Shown here: positions 16,862 through 24,413 of the stretch, one piece after another
How positions within the stretch are numbered: position 1 is the first letter of the stretch
How the letters are laid out: each line of letters starts with the position of its first letter
Notes under the pieces: generated by a model
Database searches by the model: none
What the model was told of the DNA's origin: nothing
Seen by the model: the letters and a program-made list of their open reading frames with translations, nothing else
NCBI GenBank assembly: GCA_003577145.1
Contig: QEUP01000006.1
Span: 17,309-81,308, forward strand
Length of the DNA: 64,000 nucleotides
From: Acidobacteriota bacterium
GTDB lineage: Bacteria; Actinomycetota; Acidimicrobiia; Acidimicrobiales; Microtrichaceae
Reading direction: 5' to 3'
Position numbers and translations under genes: made by a program

Positions 16862-18421
16862 CTAGTCGTACACGGCCTCTTCCCACCAGCGACGCCCTTC
16901 GAGGGACAGCAGTCGTCCCGCGTCGTCGCTGGTGAGCACTTGGAACCGGGCGCGGCGGCGGTGAGCGACGGGATCCCACCAGCGCTCGTCAGTGGTCCAC
17001 GGTCCCGCCCAGGCCATCACCTCCAACCACCGGCCGCCGGCGATCGAGACACGAGCAGGTGTTGCGGTGAGCAGCCCCCGGCCACTGACGCCCACTGGCT
17101 CGCCGTCCCGGCTGAGCACCTCGCACGGAACCGGTTCGGGGTGTATCACCACCGGTGACGGTGAGGGCAACCTCCCCGGCCAGGGCTGGTCGCTGTCCCC
17201 CGCCGGCGGGGGGCTGGCGAGGTCCACGGAGTCGAGGGGGACCAGCACGACCTGCTCACCCGGACTGCGACCTCCTCGTCGCCTCGGGACGCGCACGGAA
17301 TCCGGGCCGAGCAGCCCCTGCACTCGGGCCAAGGCTCGCCGTGGCCCCTCCCCCTCCTCGCTGTGCCCTCCCCAGAACCCGAGTTGTCGCCCTGCGGCGG
17401 GCAGCACCTCGTCGGGTACGAGGAGCAGCCGGACGATCCCCCCGGTAGGTGTGGCCCCTCCTGTCAGCCAGCCTTCGAGCTGCCACCGAACCCGCTGGGC
17501 GATCGCGGTGGCTCCGAGGGATCCCTCGTGGCGCCACAGCCGCTCCATTCGCTCACCGCTCTCGGTCTCGGCGACTATCAGCACCCGGCTACAGGCCAGG
17601 CCCCGACGACCGAGCTCGTCGTTGAAACGATCAGCCAGCGCCTTGGCGACAAACCCGACCTGATCGACACGATCAGCAGGCGGGTCGAGACCCGTCGAGA
17701 CCTCCAGGTCAGGTGGTGGCACACGGGTGTCGGAGGGTCGCTCGTCCCGACCCGCCGCCAGCCGGTGGAGGCCGAGGCCCTCCGTCCCGAACCGGGCGGC
17801 CACATCAGCTGCGCCCAAGGCGGCGAACGCACCGAGGGTGCCCACGCCGAGGCGGAGCAAGACGTCGGTGAGCGCCGGCGCGTCGAGTGAGGTGACGGGG
17901 AGCGGAGCGAGGAACGCAGGGCTGGTACCGCGGGCGACCACGTACGGCTGGGAGTCCCGGCACCGGCGGGCTGCCAGACGAGCGGCAAAGGGCCCGTCGG
18001 CCAACCCGATCCGGCAGCCGGGCACACCGCCGGTCACCTCGTCAACCATCTCCCGGACCTGCTGCGCAAGAGACTCGTCCCCCCCGAAGCAGCGCGACGG
18101 TCCCAGAGTGGGGAACGAGCAGAGCCCTGGCCGGATCATCTCGACGCGCGGTGTGAAGGCCTCGAGGGCAGCCGCGACCGATTCGAAGGCTCGGGCTTCT
18201 CGTGCCGTGTCGCGCTCGATCACCTCGACTTCGGGGCAACGCCCTTGAGCCTCGCGCCGACGCAACCCCCTGGTCACCCCTCGTTCGCGAGCGGCGGGTG
18301 AGCAGGCGATGACCCGGTTGGCGAGGACAACCGCCGCGGGCACCCCGTCGGGTATCCCAGATGACGTGAGCGGCCAGTCGGGGCACCACACGACCAAGGT
18401 GCGAACCTGCGCCACGCTCAC
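16862..18421 (-). CDS. imuB: ImuB, Y-family-like mutasome protein, 519 aa
   Basis: Non-catalytic Y-family homologue that bridges DnaE2 to the beta clamp in SOS translesion synthesis. The start is GTG at 18419-18421, overlapping the imuA stop by four bases (GTGA); a longer frame to 18520 adds low-complexity sequence. The N-terminus RTLVVWCPDWPL lacks the Asp-rich active-site motif of Pol IV/V, as is typical for ImuB. PGLCSFPTLGPSRCFGGDESL and GCRIGLADGPFAARLAA mark the palm and fingers; LRLGVGTLGAFAAL is the helix-hairpin-helix part. RQLGFWGG matches the ImuB clamp-binding motif (QLxLWG). The C-terminal domain ends WWEEAVYD. The operon partner imuA lies upstream; dnaE2 is 11.6 kb away under the same type of SOS box. 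Confidence 0.92.
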   Translation of the reverse strand: MSVAQVRTLVVWCPDWPLTSSGIPDGVPAAVVLANRVIACSPAARERGVTRGLRRREAQGRCPEVEVIERDTAREARAFESVAAALEAFTPRVEMIRPGLCSFPTLGPSRCFGGDESLAQQVREMVDEVTGGVPGCRIGLADGPFAARLAARRCRDSQPYVVARGTSPAFLAPLPVTSLDAPALTDVLLRLGVGTLGAFAALGAADVAARFGTEGLGLHRLAAGRDERPSDTRVPPPDLEVSTGLDPPADRVDQVGFVAKALADRFNDELGRRGLACSRVLIVAETESGERMERLWRHEGSLGATAIAQRVRWQLEGWLTGGATPTGGIVRLLLVPDEVLPAAGRQLGFWGGHSEEGEGPRRALARVQGLLGPDSVRVPRRRGGRSPGEQVVLVPLDSVDLASPPPAGDSDQPWPGRLPSPSPVVIHPEPVPCEVLSRDGEPVGVSGRGLLTATPARVSIAGGRWLEVMAWAGPWTTDERWWDPVAHRRRARFQVLTSDDAGRLLSLEGRRWWEEAVYD

Positions 18422-19182
18422 CCGACCCGTCGGAGAGGGGCGACCTCGGGATCGCGAGAAGACTCCTGCTCCCGGGGTGGCTCCATCGAGATGACCCCTT
18501 CGTCGGCGTCGACCAACCACAGATCGGCGCGCCGGGGACGGGACGCCTTACGCCGGCCGGTTGCCTGAACGGTCAAGCGCCGGGTACGCAGGTGACCGTA
18601 CCCACGGGCAAGTCCCTCCCAGGCGACGGCGCTCACCGTGAGCCGCAGATCGACCTCTTCGGGCCAGCGACGGGCCCGGTCCTGCAAGCGGCCCGGCACG
18701 TTGAGGAGAACCGTCCCCCTTTCGCGTGCCCGCGCGGCCAGGCGGCGGGCCTGGGTGGCCCGCACCGCGTGGGAAGGCGCCACGACCACGAGATCGAAGG
18801 CGTCGATCAGCGCGGCGACGACCGTGGCCCATGACGACCGGATCGGAGTGATCACCGCGATCCGATGCAGGTCGACGCCGAGCTCTCCCACCGCGGCGAG
18901 GCCGAGGTCGGACAGGCCGACCACAGCAACCCATGACCCCGCCCGGGAGGCTGCCGCGGTGACTGCCAGGGCCAGCGAGGTTGCCCCACATCCACCGTCG
19001 ACGGCCACAGTCGACCCTCGCAGCAGGCCACCATCGGGGAATAGGGTGCGCAAAGAGGGCAGCACCGGTAAGACCCTCTCGCCCGCCAGCGTCACCGGCC
19101 GGGTGCGCTCGACGATCTCGCTCAGCTTCTGGCGCCGTTCCTCGATCCCGGTGATCCACGTGCTGGTGTTCGCCCCAGGCAT
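18418..19182 (-). CDS. imuA: ImuA, RecA-like mutasome protein, 254 aa
   Basis: RecA/SulA-like accessory protein of the ImuA-ImuB-DnaE2 mutasome. The protein resembles a RecA core with degenerate ATP-binding site: LFPDGGLLRGSTVAVDGGCGATSLALAVTAAASRAGSW stands where a Walker A would be, with GGCGATS in place of GxxxxGK[ST], so the lysine is missing. Hydrophobic strands (DLVVVAPSHAVRA, GTVLLNVPG) and an Arg-rich C-terminal region follow (RARRWPEEVDLRLTV; RRLTVQATGRRK). It starts at ATG 19180-19182, 11 bp downstream of a perfect SOS box, and overlaps imuB by four bases. Confidence 0.88.
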   Translation of the reverse strand: MPGANTSTWITGIEERRQKLSEIVERTRPVTLAGERVLPVLPSLRTLFPDGGLLRGSTVAVDGGCGATSLALAVTAAASRAGSWVAVVGLSDLGLAAVGELGVDLHRIAVITPIRSSWATVVAALIDAFDLVVVAPSHAVRATQARRLAARARERGTVLLNVPGRLQDRARRWPEEVDLRLTVSAVAWEGLARGYGHLRTRRLTVQATGRRKASRPRRADLWLVDADEGVISMEPPREQESSRDPEVAPLRRVG

Positions 19183-19193
19183 CTCATCAGTAT

Positions 19194-19207
19194 CGAACAG
19201 CTGTTCG
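19194..19207 (-). promoter_or_regulatory. LexA/SOS box of imuA-imuB
   Basis: CGAACAGCTGTTCG is a perfect palindrome of the CGAAC-N4-GTTCG type, 11 bp upstream of the imuA ATG. It matches the dnaE2 box (5281-5294) in both half-sites. Confidence 0.9.
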
Positions 19208-19233
19208 CCGAAGGCAACCCCCGACCTTTCGTC

Positions 19234-19524
19234 TCAGTCGGGTCGGTAGAAGATGAAGAGGTCTTCGATGATCTGGGTGATGCCGTCGGTGCCGGCGCCC
19301 TCGGCCATGCTGAGGGTTATCACATTGCCGTTCACGTGCACCGACTCGATGCCGCCACGATCGAACAGCCGCCGGGCCAAGACATCGGTGGGCCGGTCAC
19401 CGACTATCTCGCCGCCGGCGCGGTAAAGCTCGTGGCCCATCCCGCTGAGAGGACGGTTGGTCTCGAAACGGACGAGCCCCCCTCGAGCAGAAGGTTTCTC
19501 GATCACGGTCACTGATTGACCCAT
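19234..19524 (-). CDS. Nfu/NifU N-terminal-domain protein, 96 aa
   Basis: Start at ATG 19522-19524 (MGQSVTVIEKPSARGG); a longer frame exists to 19560. The protein matches the Nfu_N domain: RFETNRPLSGMGHELYR, a small insert, then ADVLxRRLF-like VLARRLFDRGGIESVHVNGNVITLSM and a short C-terminus ending IEDLFIFYRPD. The Nfu_N domain accompanies the CxxC Fe-S scaffold domain in full Nfu proteins; here the CxxC part is absent, so any role in Fe-S assembly is inferred. It is 26 bp upstream of the imuA SOS box on the same strand and probably has its own promoter. Confidence 0.65.
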   Translation of the reverse strand: MGQSVTVIEKPSARGGLVRFETNRPLSGMGHELYRAGGEIVGDRPTDVLARRLFDRGGIESVHVNGNVITLSMAEGAGTDGITQIIEDLFIFYRPD

Positions 19525-19560
19525 AAGGCCACGATGGTAGGTGCGGGGGGCCCCCGGCAC

Positions 19561-19690
19561 CCAGCCGGTGACTCCCCAGCCGCTGGCAACCCCACCTGTG
19601 ACTCCCCCACCGGTGACTCCCCCACCGGTGACTCCCCCACCGGTGACTCCCCAGCCGCTGGCAACCCCACCGGGAGCACCCAGCCGGTGA
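19561..19690. repeat. 15-bp minisatellite with flanking repeats
   Basis: Three full units GTGACTCCCCCACCG (19598-19642) plus a partial fourth are flanked on both sides by copies of ACTCCCCAGCCGCTGGCAAC. It lies between the Nfu-N gene and the acyl-CoA dehydrogenase. The period is a multiple of three and frames through it are open on both strands, but I see no gene. Confidence 0.85.
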
Positions 19691-19753
19691 GGTGCTCGGG
19701 TCTACCGCCCGAGGGAAGTGCCTGCTTTGAGACAGCGGACCCATGGGCGCTAA

Positions 19754-19771
19754 CTTGACCAACCAGTCAAG
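19754..19771 (+). promoter_or_regulatory. Inverted repeat, likely TetR-type operator of the acyl-CoA dehydrogenase gene
   Basis: CTTGAC and GTCAAG are perfect 6-bp arms with a 6-base spacer (CAACCA). This is the usual shape of TetR-family operators upstream of lipid-catabolism genes in actinobacteria. It lies 46 bp before the chosen GTG start and would fall inside the gene if the upstream ATG at 19743 were used, so it also argues for the later start. Confidence 0.5.
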
Positions 19772-19817
19772 TCCATCGACCGGGAGACATCGTCTCCGAC
19801 CCAGCCGGGGGTACGAC

Positions 19818-21080
19818 GTGGCCACGATCAGCCTCGACGAGTTCAAGTCCGAAGTGCTCGAGTTCCTCGATGCCAACGCCGAGAAGAAGCCGCCGCTCAA
19901 GAAGTTCGAGTGGGGCGAGGGTTCCGACGAGGTGTCGATCTTCGACGAGCAGGACCGCTCCGAGGAGGAGCGGACGGTCGCCGCAGCCAAGAAGTGGCGG
20001 GCCAAGTGCTTCGATGCCGGCTTCGGCTGGATCCAGGGCCCCGAGCAGTACGGCGGCCGTGAGCTGTCAGCCGCTCACGAACGCCTCTACGCCAGTCTCG
20101 AAGCGCAGTACCGCACCCCCAACATGGCCCCGTTCGGCATCAGCTTGGGCATGGTCGCCCCGACGATCCTCGCCCACGCCATACCCGAGGTGAAAGACGC
20201 CTACCTGAGCGACCTCTACCGAGGGGACCAGATCGCCTGCCAGCTCTTCAGCGAGCCGGGTGCCGGCTCCGATCTCGCGAGCTTGCAGACACGCGCCGAT
20301 CGCGACGGCGACGAGTGGGTCGTAAACGGCCAGAAGGTCTGGACCTCCAACGCCCAGTTCTCCGACATCGGGGAGATCATCTGCCGGACCGACCCCGAGC
20401 TCCCCAAGCACAAGGGCCTGACAGGCTTCATCGTCAACATGACCGCTCCCGGTGTCGACATCCGCCCACTGCGCCAGATGACCGGCGGCGCCTCGTTCAA
20501 CGAGGTGTTCTTCAACGACGTCAGGGTCCCCGACACCCACCGGCTCGGTGACGTCAACCAGGGCTGGACGGTCGCCCTGACCACCCTCATGAACGAACGG
20601 GCGTCCATCGGGGCAGGCGTCGGCGGCGGCGGCGGTCTGACCAGCTCCGAGAGGCTGGCGGCCATGCTCTCGCACTTCGGCTTGGCCGACGACCCCGTGT
20701 ACCGCAACGAGGCAGCCGCCATCTACATCGATTTCCAGGTGGCCAAGCTCACCAACCAGCGCGCCCTCGACAAGATCAAGGCCGGTGGCCTCCCCGGCCC
20801 CGAGCTGTCGATCGCCAAGTTGTCGCTCACCAACAACCTGAAGCGCCTGAGCGAGTTCATGGCCGGCGTCCTCGGCCCGAGGATCCTTGCCGACACGGGC
20901 GAGTGGGGCACGTTCGCATGGAGCAAGCTGCTGTGCGGTGTGCCCGGCATGCGCGTGGCCGGCGGAACGGACGAGGTCATGAAGAACATCGTCGGTGAGC
21001 GCGTGCTCGGGTTGCCCAAGGATCCCGGCATCGACTCCAAGACGCCGTTCAAGGATCTTCAGGTCGGCACGCAGCGCTGA
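19818..21080 (+). CDS. Acyl-CoA dehydrogenase, 420 aa
   Basis: FAD flavoprotein of the acyl-CoA dehydrogenase family, introducing an alpha-beta double bond into acyl-CoA. The start is GTG 19818 (VATISLDEFKSEV), preceded by a G-rich run. Motifs include the FAD/substrate segments CQLFSEPGAGSDLASLQTRA and WVVNGQKVWTSNAQF, GASFNEVFFNDVRVP, and the C-terminal MRVAGGTDEVMKNIVGERVLGLP. The last segment matches the FAD-binding GGxxxExxxNxxGERxLGL region. The catalytic glutamate position should be confirmed by alignment. No partner beta-oxidation genes adjoin it; the likely TetR operator upstream suggests control by an acyl-CoA-responsive repressor. Confidence 0.9.
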   Translation: MATISLDEFKSEVLEFLDANAEKKPPLKKFEWGEGSDEVSIFDEQDRSEEERTVAAAKKWRAKCFDAGFGWIQGPEQYGGRELSAAHERLYASLEAQYRTPNMAPFGISLGMVAPTILAHAIPEVKDAYLSDLYRGDQIACQLFSEPGAGSDLASLQTRADRDGDEWVVNGQKVWTSNAQFSDIGEIICRTDPELPKHKGLTGFIVNMTAPGVDIRPLRQMTGGASFNEVFFNDVRVPDTHRLGDVNQGWTVALTTLMNERASIGAGVGGGGGLTSSERLAAMLSHFGLADDPVYRNEAAAIYIDFQVAKLTNQRALDKIKAGGLPGPELSIAKLSLTNNLKRLSEFMAGVLGPRILADTGEWGTFAWSKLLCGVPGMRVAGGTDEVMKNIVGERVLGLPKDPGIDSKTPFKDLQVGTQR

Positions 21081-21111
21081 ACGACCTTTGCGCCGTCGGG
21101 CCTCGCTCTGA

Positions 21112-21130
21112 CCGCTGCCTCAGGCAGCGG
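21112..21130. terminator. Hairpin shared by convergent genes
   Basis: CCGCTGCC and GGCAGCGG form an 8-bp stem with the three-base loop TCA, which is also the stop codon of the minus-strand cyclase gene. It lies 31 bp after the acyl-CoA dehydrogenase stop and may terminate both transcripts. Confidence 0.45.
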
Positions 21131-21923
21131 AGCCGTCCGTCTCGCCGGAGCCGCCCGCCTCTTCGGCTTCTTCCTCGCTTCCGGCGTCCTCCGACAGCTC
21201 GGTTTCGCCCAGATCCTCGATGCTCGAGAGGTCCCAGGCTTCGGGGTGGACCTGCAGCTGGGTCACCCCCTTGACGTCACCGATCCCGAACACCCGGACG
21301 GTCACCGTGCCACCGACCTCCACCCACTCCGGGACGTGCTCGTCGTCGCCCACGAAGAGGATCTCCCCGGCGGCGGCCGCCTCGCACAGGCGGGCGGCGA
21401 GGTTGACGGCCTGCCCGATGTAGTCGTCCCCCTCGAAGAGGAGGACCTCCCCCTCGGCGATCCCTATGTGGACGTCGAACTCCTCGTCGGCCACCCGCAG
21501 CATCAGCTCGGCGGCCGCGGCGATGGTCGAATCGGTGCTGACCGCCACCAGCATGACGCCGTCCCCGAGCCACTTCGCCACCCGCACGCCGCGTCGTGCG
21601 CTCACGTCCCGAACGTCTTCGCGGAACCGGGTCAGGACCTCGATGGCCGCATGAGGGCCGTTCTTCTCCGTGTAGGCCATGAAGTCCGAGATGTCGATGA
21701 ACGCAAAGGCGCGGTGCAGCCGCTGCGCCACGTTGAGCCACTCGGGCACGGGCCGCTCCACCCCGGTGCCCTGACGGATGTCGGCCCACTCGCCGGCCGG
21801 CGCCAGGTCCGGCTCGGTGTCGAGGGTGAGCAGGCGCCGCAGCGCCCGGTGGGGCAGGACGAGGGGCAGGGTGGGCTTGCTCCGCTTCTCAGCAGTGGGT
21901 CGCGGTTCACGATCGGGGGCCAT
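21120..21923 (-). CDS. Class III adenylate/guanylate cyclase, 267 aa
   Basis: The catalytic domain spans residues about 72-225. The metal aspartates are Asp77 (AFIDISDF) and Asp121 (AKWLGDGVML). Lys117 fits the adenine-specifying lysine, and the transition-state Asn and Arg are in IGQAVNLAARL. The full catalytic set thus seems present, predicting ATP to cAMP. The N-terminal 70 residues are without known domain (LPLVLPHRALRRLLTLDTEP). The C-terminus is a Glu/Gly/Ser-rich acidic tail. There is no membrane segment, so it is soluble. It follows rnhB on the same strand after a likely terminator. A second cyclase of different architecture lies at 29504-30748. Confidence 0.85.
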   Translation of the reverse strand: MAPDREPRPTAEKRSKPTLPLVLPHRALRRLLTLDTEPDLAPAGEWADIRQGTGVERPVPEWLNVAQRLHRAFAFIDISDFMAYTEKNGPHAAIEVLTRFREDVRDVSARRGVRVAKWLGDGVMLVAVSTDSTIAAAAELMLRVADEEFDVHIGIAEGEVLLFEGDDYIGQAVNLAARLCEAAAAGEILFVGDDEHVPEWVEVGGTVTVRVFGIGDVKGVTQLQVHPEAWDLSSIEDLGETELSEDAGSEEEAEEAGGSGETDGSAA

Positions 21924-22002
21924 TCCGACCTCCTCGGCCAGGACCGGGTGGTCTCGGGCAGCGGGCGATAGAGGGCGTCAACGGCACAATTGTACAACAA
22001 CA

Positions 22003-22018
22003 GCAAGCGTGCGCTTGC
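22003..22018 (-). terminator. Probable terminator after rnhB
   Basis: On the minus strand GCAAGC, loop GCAC and GCTTGC form a stem followed by TGTTGTTGT, six bases after the rnhB stop. The stem is short but has a T-rich tail. Confidence 0.45.
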
Positions 22019-22023
22019 AGCAG

Positions 22024-22764
22024 TTACCGATCAGGAACAGCGGCGTTGCCGGTGCCCAGGCTCTCGTCGAACAGCACGAGTTGGGGCTCGGGCGGCCGCA
22101 CCCGTGGCACACCGGACCAGCAGAGGTGATCCATGAAGGCCCAGCTCCGCCGGTGGATGGCGGTGGGACCGAACCAGTGCAGCGCCATCCGGTGACGAGG
22201 GCACGGGTAGCCCTTGTTGAGCTCGAAGTCGAACCCCGGGTAATGCACCGACTCGGCTCGCATCACCCGGTCACGCGTGACCTTCGCCAGGATCGAGGCC
22301 GAGGCGATCGACAAGGAAGAGGCGTCACCCTTCACGATGGTCCGGGCCAGGCCGCCGCCGACGAAATCCCACTTGCCATCGATGAGAACCCGATCGGGTG
22401 TGAGCCCCAAACGCTCCAGCGCGCGCGATGCCGCCAGGCGCTGCGCAGCCGACATGCCGAGCTCGTCACATTCGCTCTGGCCGGCGTGACCGACCGCCCA
22501 GGTGACGCACCAGTCCGCGATGCGGTCGAACATGGCCTCGCGTTCGGCCTCGGTGAGGAGCTTCGAGTCCCTGACCTTGTAGATGCGGCGCCCCCGCGGA
22601 ACGACCGCGGCGCCGACCGAGATCGGACCGGCCCAGGAACCACGACCGACCTCGTCCATTCCCACCACCACCTCGTCGCCTGCCTCCCACATCTCGCGCT
22701 CGGCGTCCAGGGTGGGAGCGTTGGCTCTGATGGCTGCACGCAGAGTCCGAACCGTCCCGGCCAC
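22024..22764 (-). CDS. rnhB: Ribonuclease HII, 246 aa
   Basis: Removes RNA from RNA-DNA hybrids and misincorporated ribonucleotides. The start is placed at GTG 22762-22764 (VAGTVRTLRAAIRANAP), because the frame further upstream (to 23262) runs antisense through tandem repeats and unrelated sequence. The catalytic acidic residues are visible: VVGMDEVGRGSWAGP (the Asp-Glu pair of the GxDExGRG motif), VLIDGKWDF and SLSIASASILAKVTRD with the Lys and Asp of the RNase HII signature. The C-terminus (ELNKGYPCPRHRMAL) matches the KGYGTxxH region, with a variant ending rich in Pro and Leu. Length is normal. Confidence 0.92.
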   Translation of the reverse strand: MAGTVRTLRAAIRANAPTLDAEREMWEAGDEVVVGMDEVGRGSWAGPISVGAAVVPRGRRIYKVRDSKLLTEAEREAMFDRIADWCVTWAVGHAGQSECDELGMSAAQRLAASRALERLGLTPDRVLIDGKWDFVGGGLARTIVKGDASSLSIASASILAKVTRDRVMRAESVHYPGFDFELNKGYPCPRHRMALHWFGPTAIHRRSWAFMDHLCWSGVPRVRPPEPQLVLFDESLGTGNAAVPDR

Positions 22765-22830
22765 GCAGCCGACCTTAGCCGTCAGCCAACAGGCCTCAGC
22801 CGCCACAAGGTCCGAACACCTCAGAGGTGA

Positions 22831-22935
22831 ACGGTCGACAGCTCGGTGGAGCCGGCACACGAGCAGTGCTACATCGCCAACAGCCTGCGAAGCGAGGTGG
22901 TCATCGACGTGACCATCCTCATCGAGCCGGCGGTC
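22831..22935 (+). pseudogene. C-terminal remnant of an OsmC-like gene (tentative)
   Basis: After a stop at 22828 the frame reads EPAHEQCYIANSLRSEVVIDVTILIEP. The AHxxCxIANS segment resembles the C-terminus of OsmC-type peroxiredoxin-like proteins, including the second redox cysteine. Nothing upstream in any frame continues the homology, and downstream the frame runs into tandem repeats. It is best read as a broken gene end, with modest confidence in the family. Confidence 0.35.
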
Positions 22936-22955
22936 AGCGGACGCGATCCCAGCCC

Positions 22956-23075
22956 TTCCCCGATCCGGGGCCGTCAGAGCGCGCCGGGCGCCACCCACCG
23001 ATCCCGAACAGCGATTCCCCCGATCCGGGGCCGTCAGAGCGCGCCGGGCGCCAGCCACCGATCCCGGAACAGCAA
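22956..23075. repeat. 60-bp tandem repeat, two copies
   Basis: The segment starting TTCCCCGATCCGGGGCCG repeats after exactly 60 bp with few differences (one base inserted near the end of the second copy). It follows the OsmC-like remnant and precedes the gene at 23142. Confidence 0.85.
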
Positions 23076-23141
23076 TGGGTTGATTCCGGTGCGCCTGAAG
23101 CTCAAGGATGAGAGCACCCATCTCCGGATCTCGACACGACG

Positions 23142-23465
23142 ATGCCCGACACAGGCCACGAGCCCACCAGCCACCCGGCGCCACCGCAGGTAGCGCCGGG
23201 TGCGCCAGCCGATGCCGGGGTACCCGCTGCTCCGCCGCAGGCTTCGCAGTCAGGTCCCTCAACTGAAACCGGTGCCCTGGCCCCGGGCACGCGCGTCGAG
23301 GTTCGCGAGAGGTTCGCCGGCAAGTGGGCCCGGGGATTCGAGATCGCAGAAGTCGACAGCGACGGCTACAGGCTTCGCCGCATCGCCGACGGCAGCCTGC
23401 TCCCTACCCGGTTCGCGCCCGACGTGGTGCGCAAGGAGCGCAAGCGCGGAACCTGGTGGTATTGA
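23142..23465 (+). CDS. Small protein with SH3/Tudor-like C-terminal domain, 107 aa
   Basis: The N-terminal 45 residues are Pro/Ala-rich and disordered. Residues about 47-107 (APGTRVEVRERFAGKWARGFEIAEVDSDG..., ending RKRGTWWY) form a compact beta-rich pattern: R-V-x-V-R-x-x-F-x-G-x-W-x-x-G-F-E-I followed by GYRLRRIADGSLLP. This resembles Tudor/SH3-like barrels found as small stand-alone domains in actinobacteria. Ligand unknown. The last codons lie inside a 72-bp tandem duplication shared with the convergent GYD gene. Confidence 0.65.
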   Translation: MPDTGHEPTSHPAPPQVAPGAPADAGVPAAPPQASQSGPSTETGALAPGTRVEVRERFAGKWARGFEIAEVDSDGYRLRRIADGSLLPTRFAPDVVRKERKRGTWWY

Positions 23466-23576
23466 GCCCCAGCCTCACACGGTCGATGCGATGGCCTCGA
23501 TGTAAAGGAGCGCAAGCGCGGAACCTGGTGGTATTGAGCCCCAGCCTCACACGGTCGATGCGATGGCCTCGATGTA
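23433..23576. repeat. 72-bp perfect tandem duplication over two convergent gene ends
   Basis: Bases 23433-23504 are repeated at 23505-23576. Each copy carries the last codons and stop of the plus-strand gene (RKRGTWWY) and the last codons and stop of the minus-strand GYD gene (IEAIASTV). The plus gene uses the first copy and the minus gene the second, so neither protein is damaged and one orphan end of each remains. The identity suggests a recent event. Confidence 0.9.
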
Positions 23577-23840
23577 CTGGTCGACCTCGATGGCTGTGAG
23601 GGTGGTGGTCTTCATCGTCCCCCTCGCGGCGAGCATCGTCGCCACCTTGGCGATCGTCACCTCGTCGGGTGCCTCCAGAACGCTGAGGAAGTCGTACTGC
23701 CCCAACATCGCGTACTGGTGGAGGACCCGGACCCCCATCGCCTCGACGTCCTCGTTGACCTCCTTGAGGCGCTGGGGATTCTCGCGCAGGGTTGCGAACC
23801 CGTCCGGTCCTATCGTCGAGAGCATCACGAACTTGGGCAT
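23547..23840 (-). CDS. GYD-domain protein, 97 aa
   Basis: The whole protein fits the GYD family of small dimeric alpha/beta-barrel-like proteins: MPKFVMLSTIGPDGFATLREN, then VLHQYAMLGQYDFLSVLEAPDEVTIAKVATML, then TTTLTAIEVDQYIEAI. The GQYDF segment stands for the name-giving Gly-Tyr-Asp motif. Its biochemical function is unknown in general. It lies 68 bp downstream of rpiB on the same strand. Its 3' end lies in a tandem duplication. Confidence 0.8.
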   Translation of the reverse strand: MPKFVMLSTIGPDGFATLRENPQRLKEVNEDVEAMGVRVLHQYAMLGQYDFLSVLEAPDEVTIAKVATMLAARGTMKTTTLTAIEVDQYIEAIASTV

Positions 23841-23908
23841 CCCACGAGGCTAACCCAACCGGAGGGAGCCCGAGGCCCCCGACCTCCCTGCCCACGGGAC
23901 GCAGTCGA

Positions 23909-24316
23909 CTACTCCACGCCGGCGATCGTCTCCGACTCCCCGGGATCCGGGACGTTGCCGAGAAAGGCTTCGATGATCTCCTCGGCGAGCGTCGGGGTCG
24001 TCAGGCGGATGCTCAGCGCGAGAACGTTGGCGTCGTTCCAGCGCCGCGCCCCACCGGCGGTTTCGGAGTCCGTGCAGAGGGCGGCGCGAACACCTCTGAC
24101 CTTGTTGGCTGCGATCGACACCCCGGTCCCGGTCCAGCAGCACACCACGCCCACGTCGGCCTCCCGGCCCCCGACTGCCTCCCCTACCCGGCGGCCCACC
24201 GAGGTCCACACCTCGTCCTCGGCGAGCGTCTCCACATCGTGACCGAGAGCCTCGAGGTGCCGCTTGACGTGGTCGCTCAGAGCCGTCTTCTCGTCCGTAC
24301 CGAAAGCGATGCGCAT
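23909..24316 (-). CDS. RpiB/LacA/LacB family sugar-phosphate isomerase, 135 aa
   Basis: The start is ATG 24314-24316 (MRIAFGTDEKTALSDHV); a longer frame to 24361 is not needed. It matches ribose-5-phosphate isomerase B: GVVCCWTGTGVSIAANKVRGVRAALC contains the cysteine and the GTG[MIV]S-[IL]AANK phosphate-binding loop, and RRWNDANVLALSIR corresponds to the SRxHNDANVLxLG segment, with Trp where family members often have His. That change and FGTDE for the usual GSDHAG suggest a paralogue with different sugar specificity, so no symbol is given. It is divergent from the GH38 gene. Confidence 0.75.
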   Translation of the reverse strand: MRIAFGTDEKTALSDHVKRHLEALGHDVETLAEDEVWTSVGRRVGEAVGGREADVGVVCCWTGTGVSIAANKVRGVRAALCTDSETAGGARRWNDANVLALSIRLTTPTLAEEIIEAFLGNVPDPGESETIAGVE

Positions 24317-24413
24317 CAAACCTGATCTCTCACGATGAGCCCCGTGGGGAAAGCGCAGCACAAGTGCAGCGACACCCGCTCAGCCTATCGAGGCCCCCCA
24401 CTAGCCTTGCCTC

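Noticed and set aside
19598-19650. CRISPR-like repeat array
   Set aside because: Units of 15 bp are directly adjacent without spacers; it is a minisatellite.
22765-23262. Long N-terminal extension of RNase HII
   Set aside because: The open frame runs antisense through the OsmC-like remnant and the 60-bp tandem repeat, gives low-complexity protein, and the conserved domain begins just after GTG 22764.
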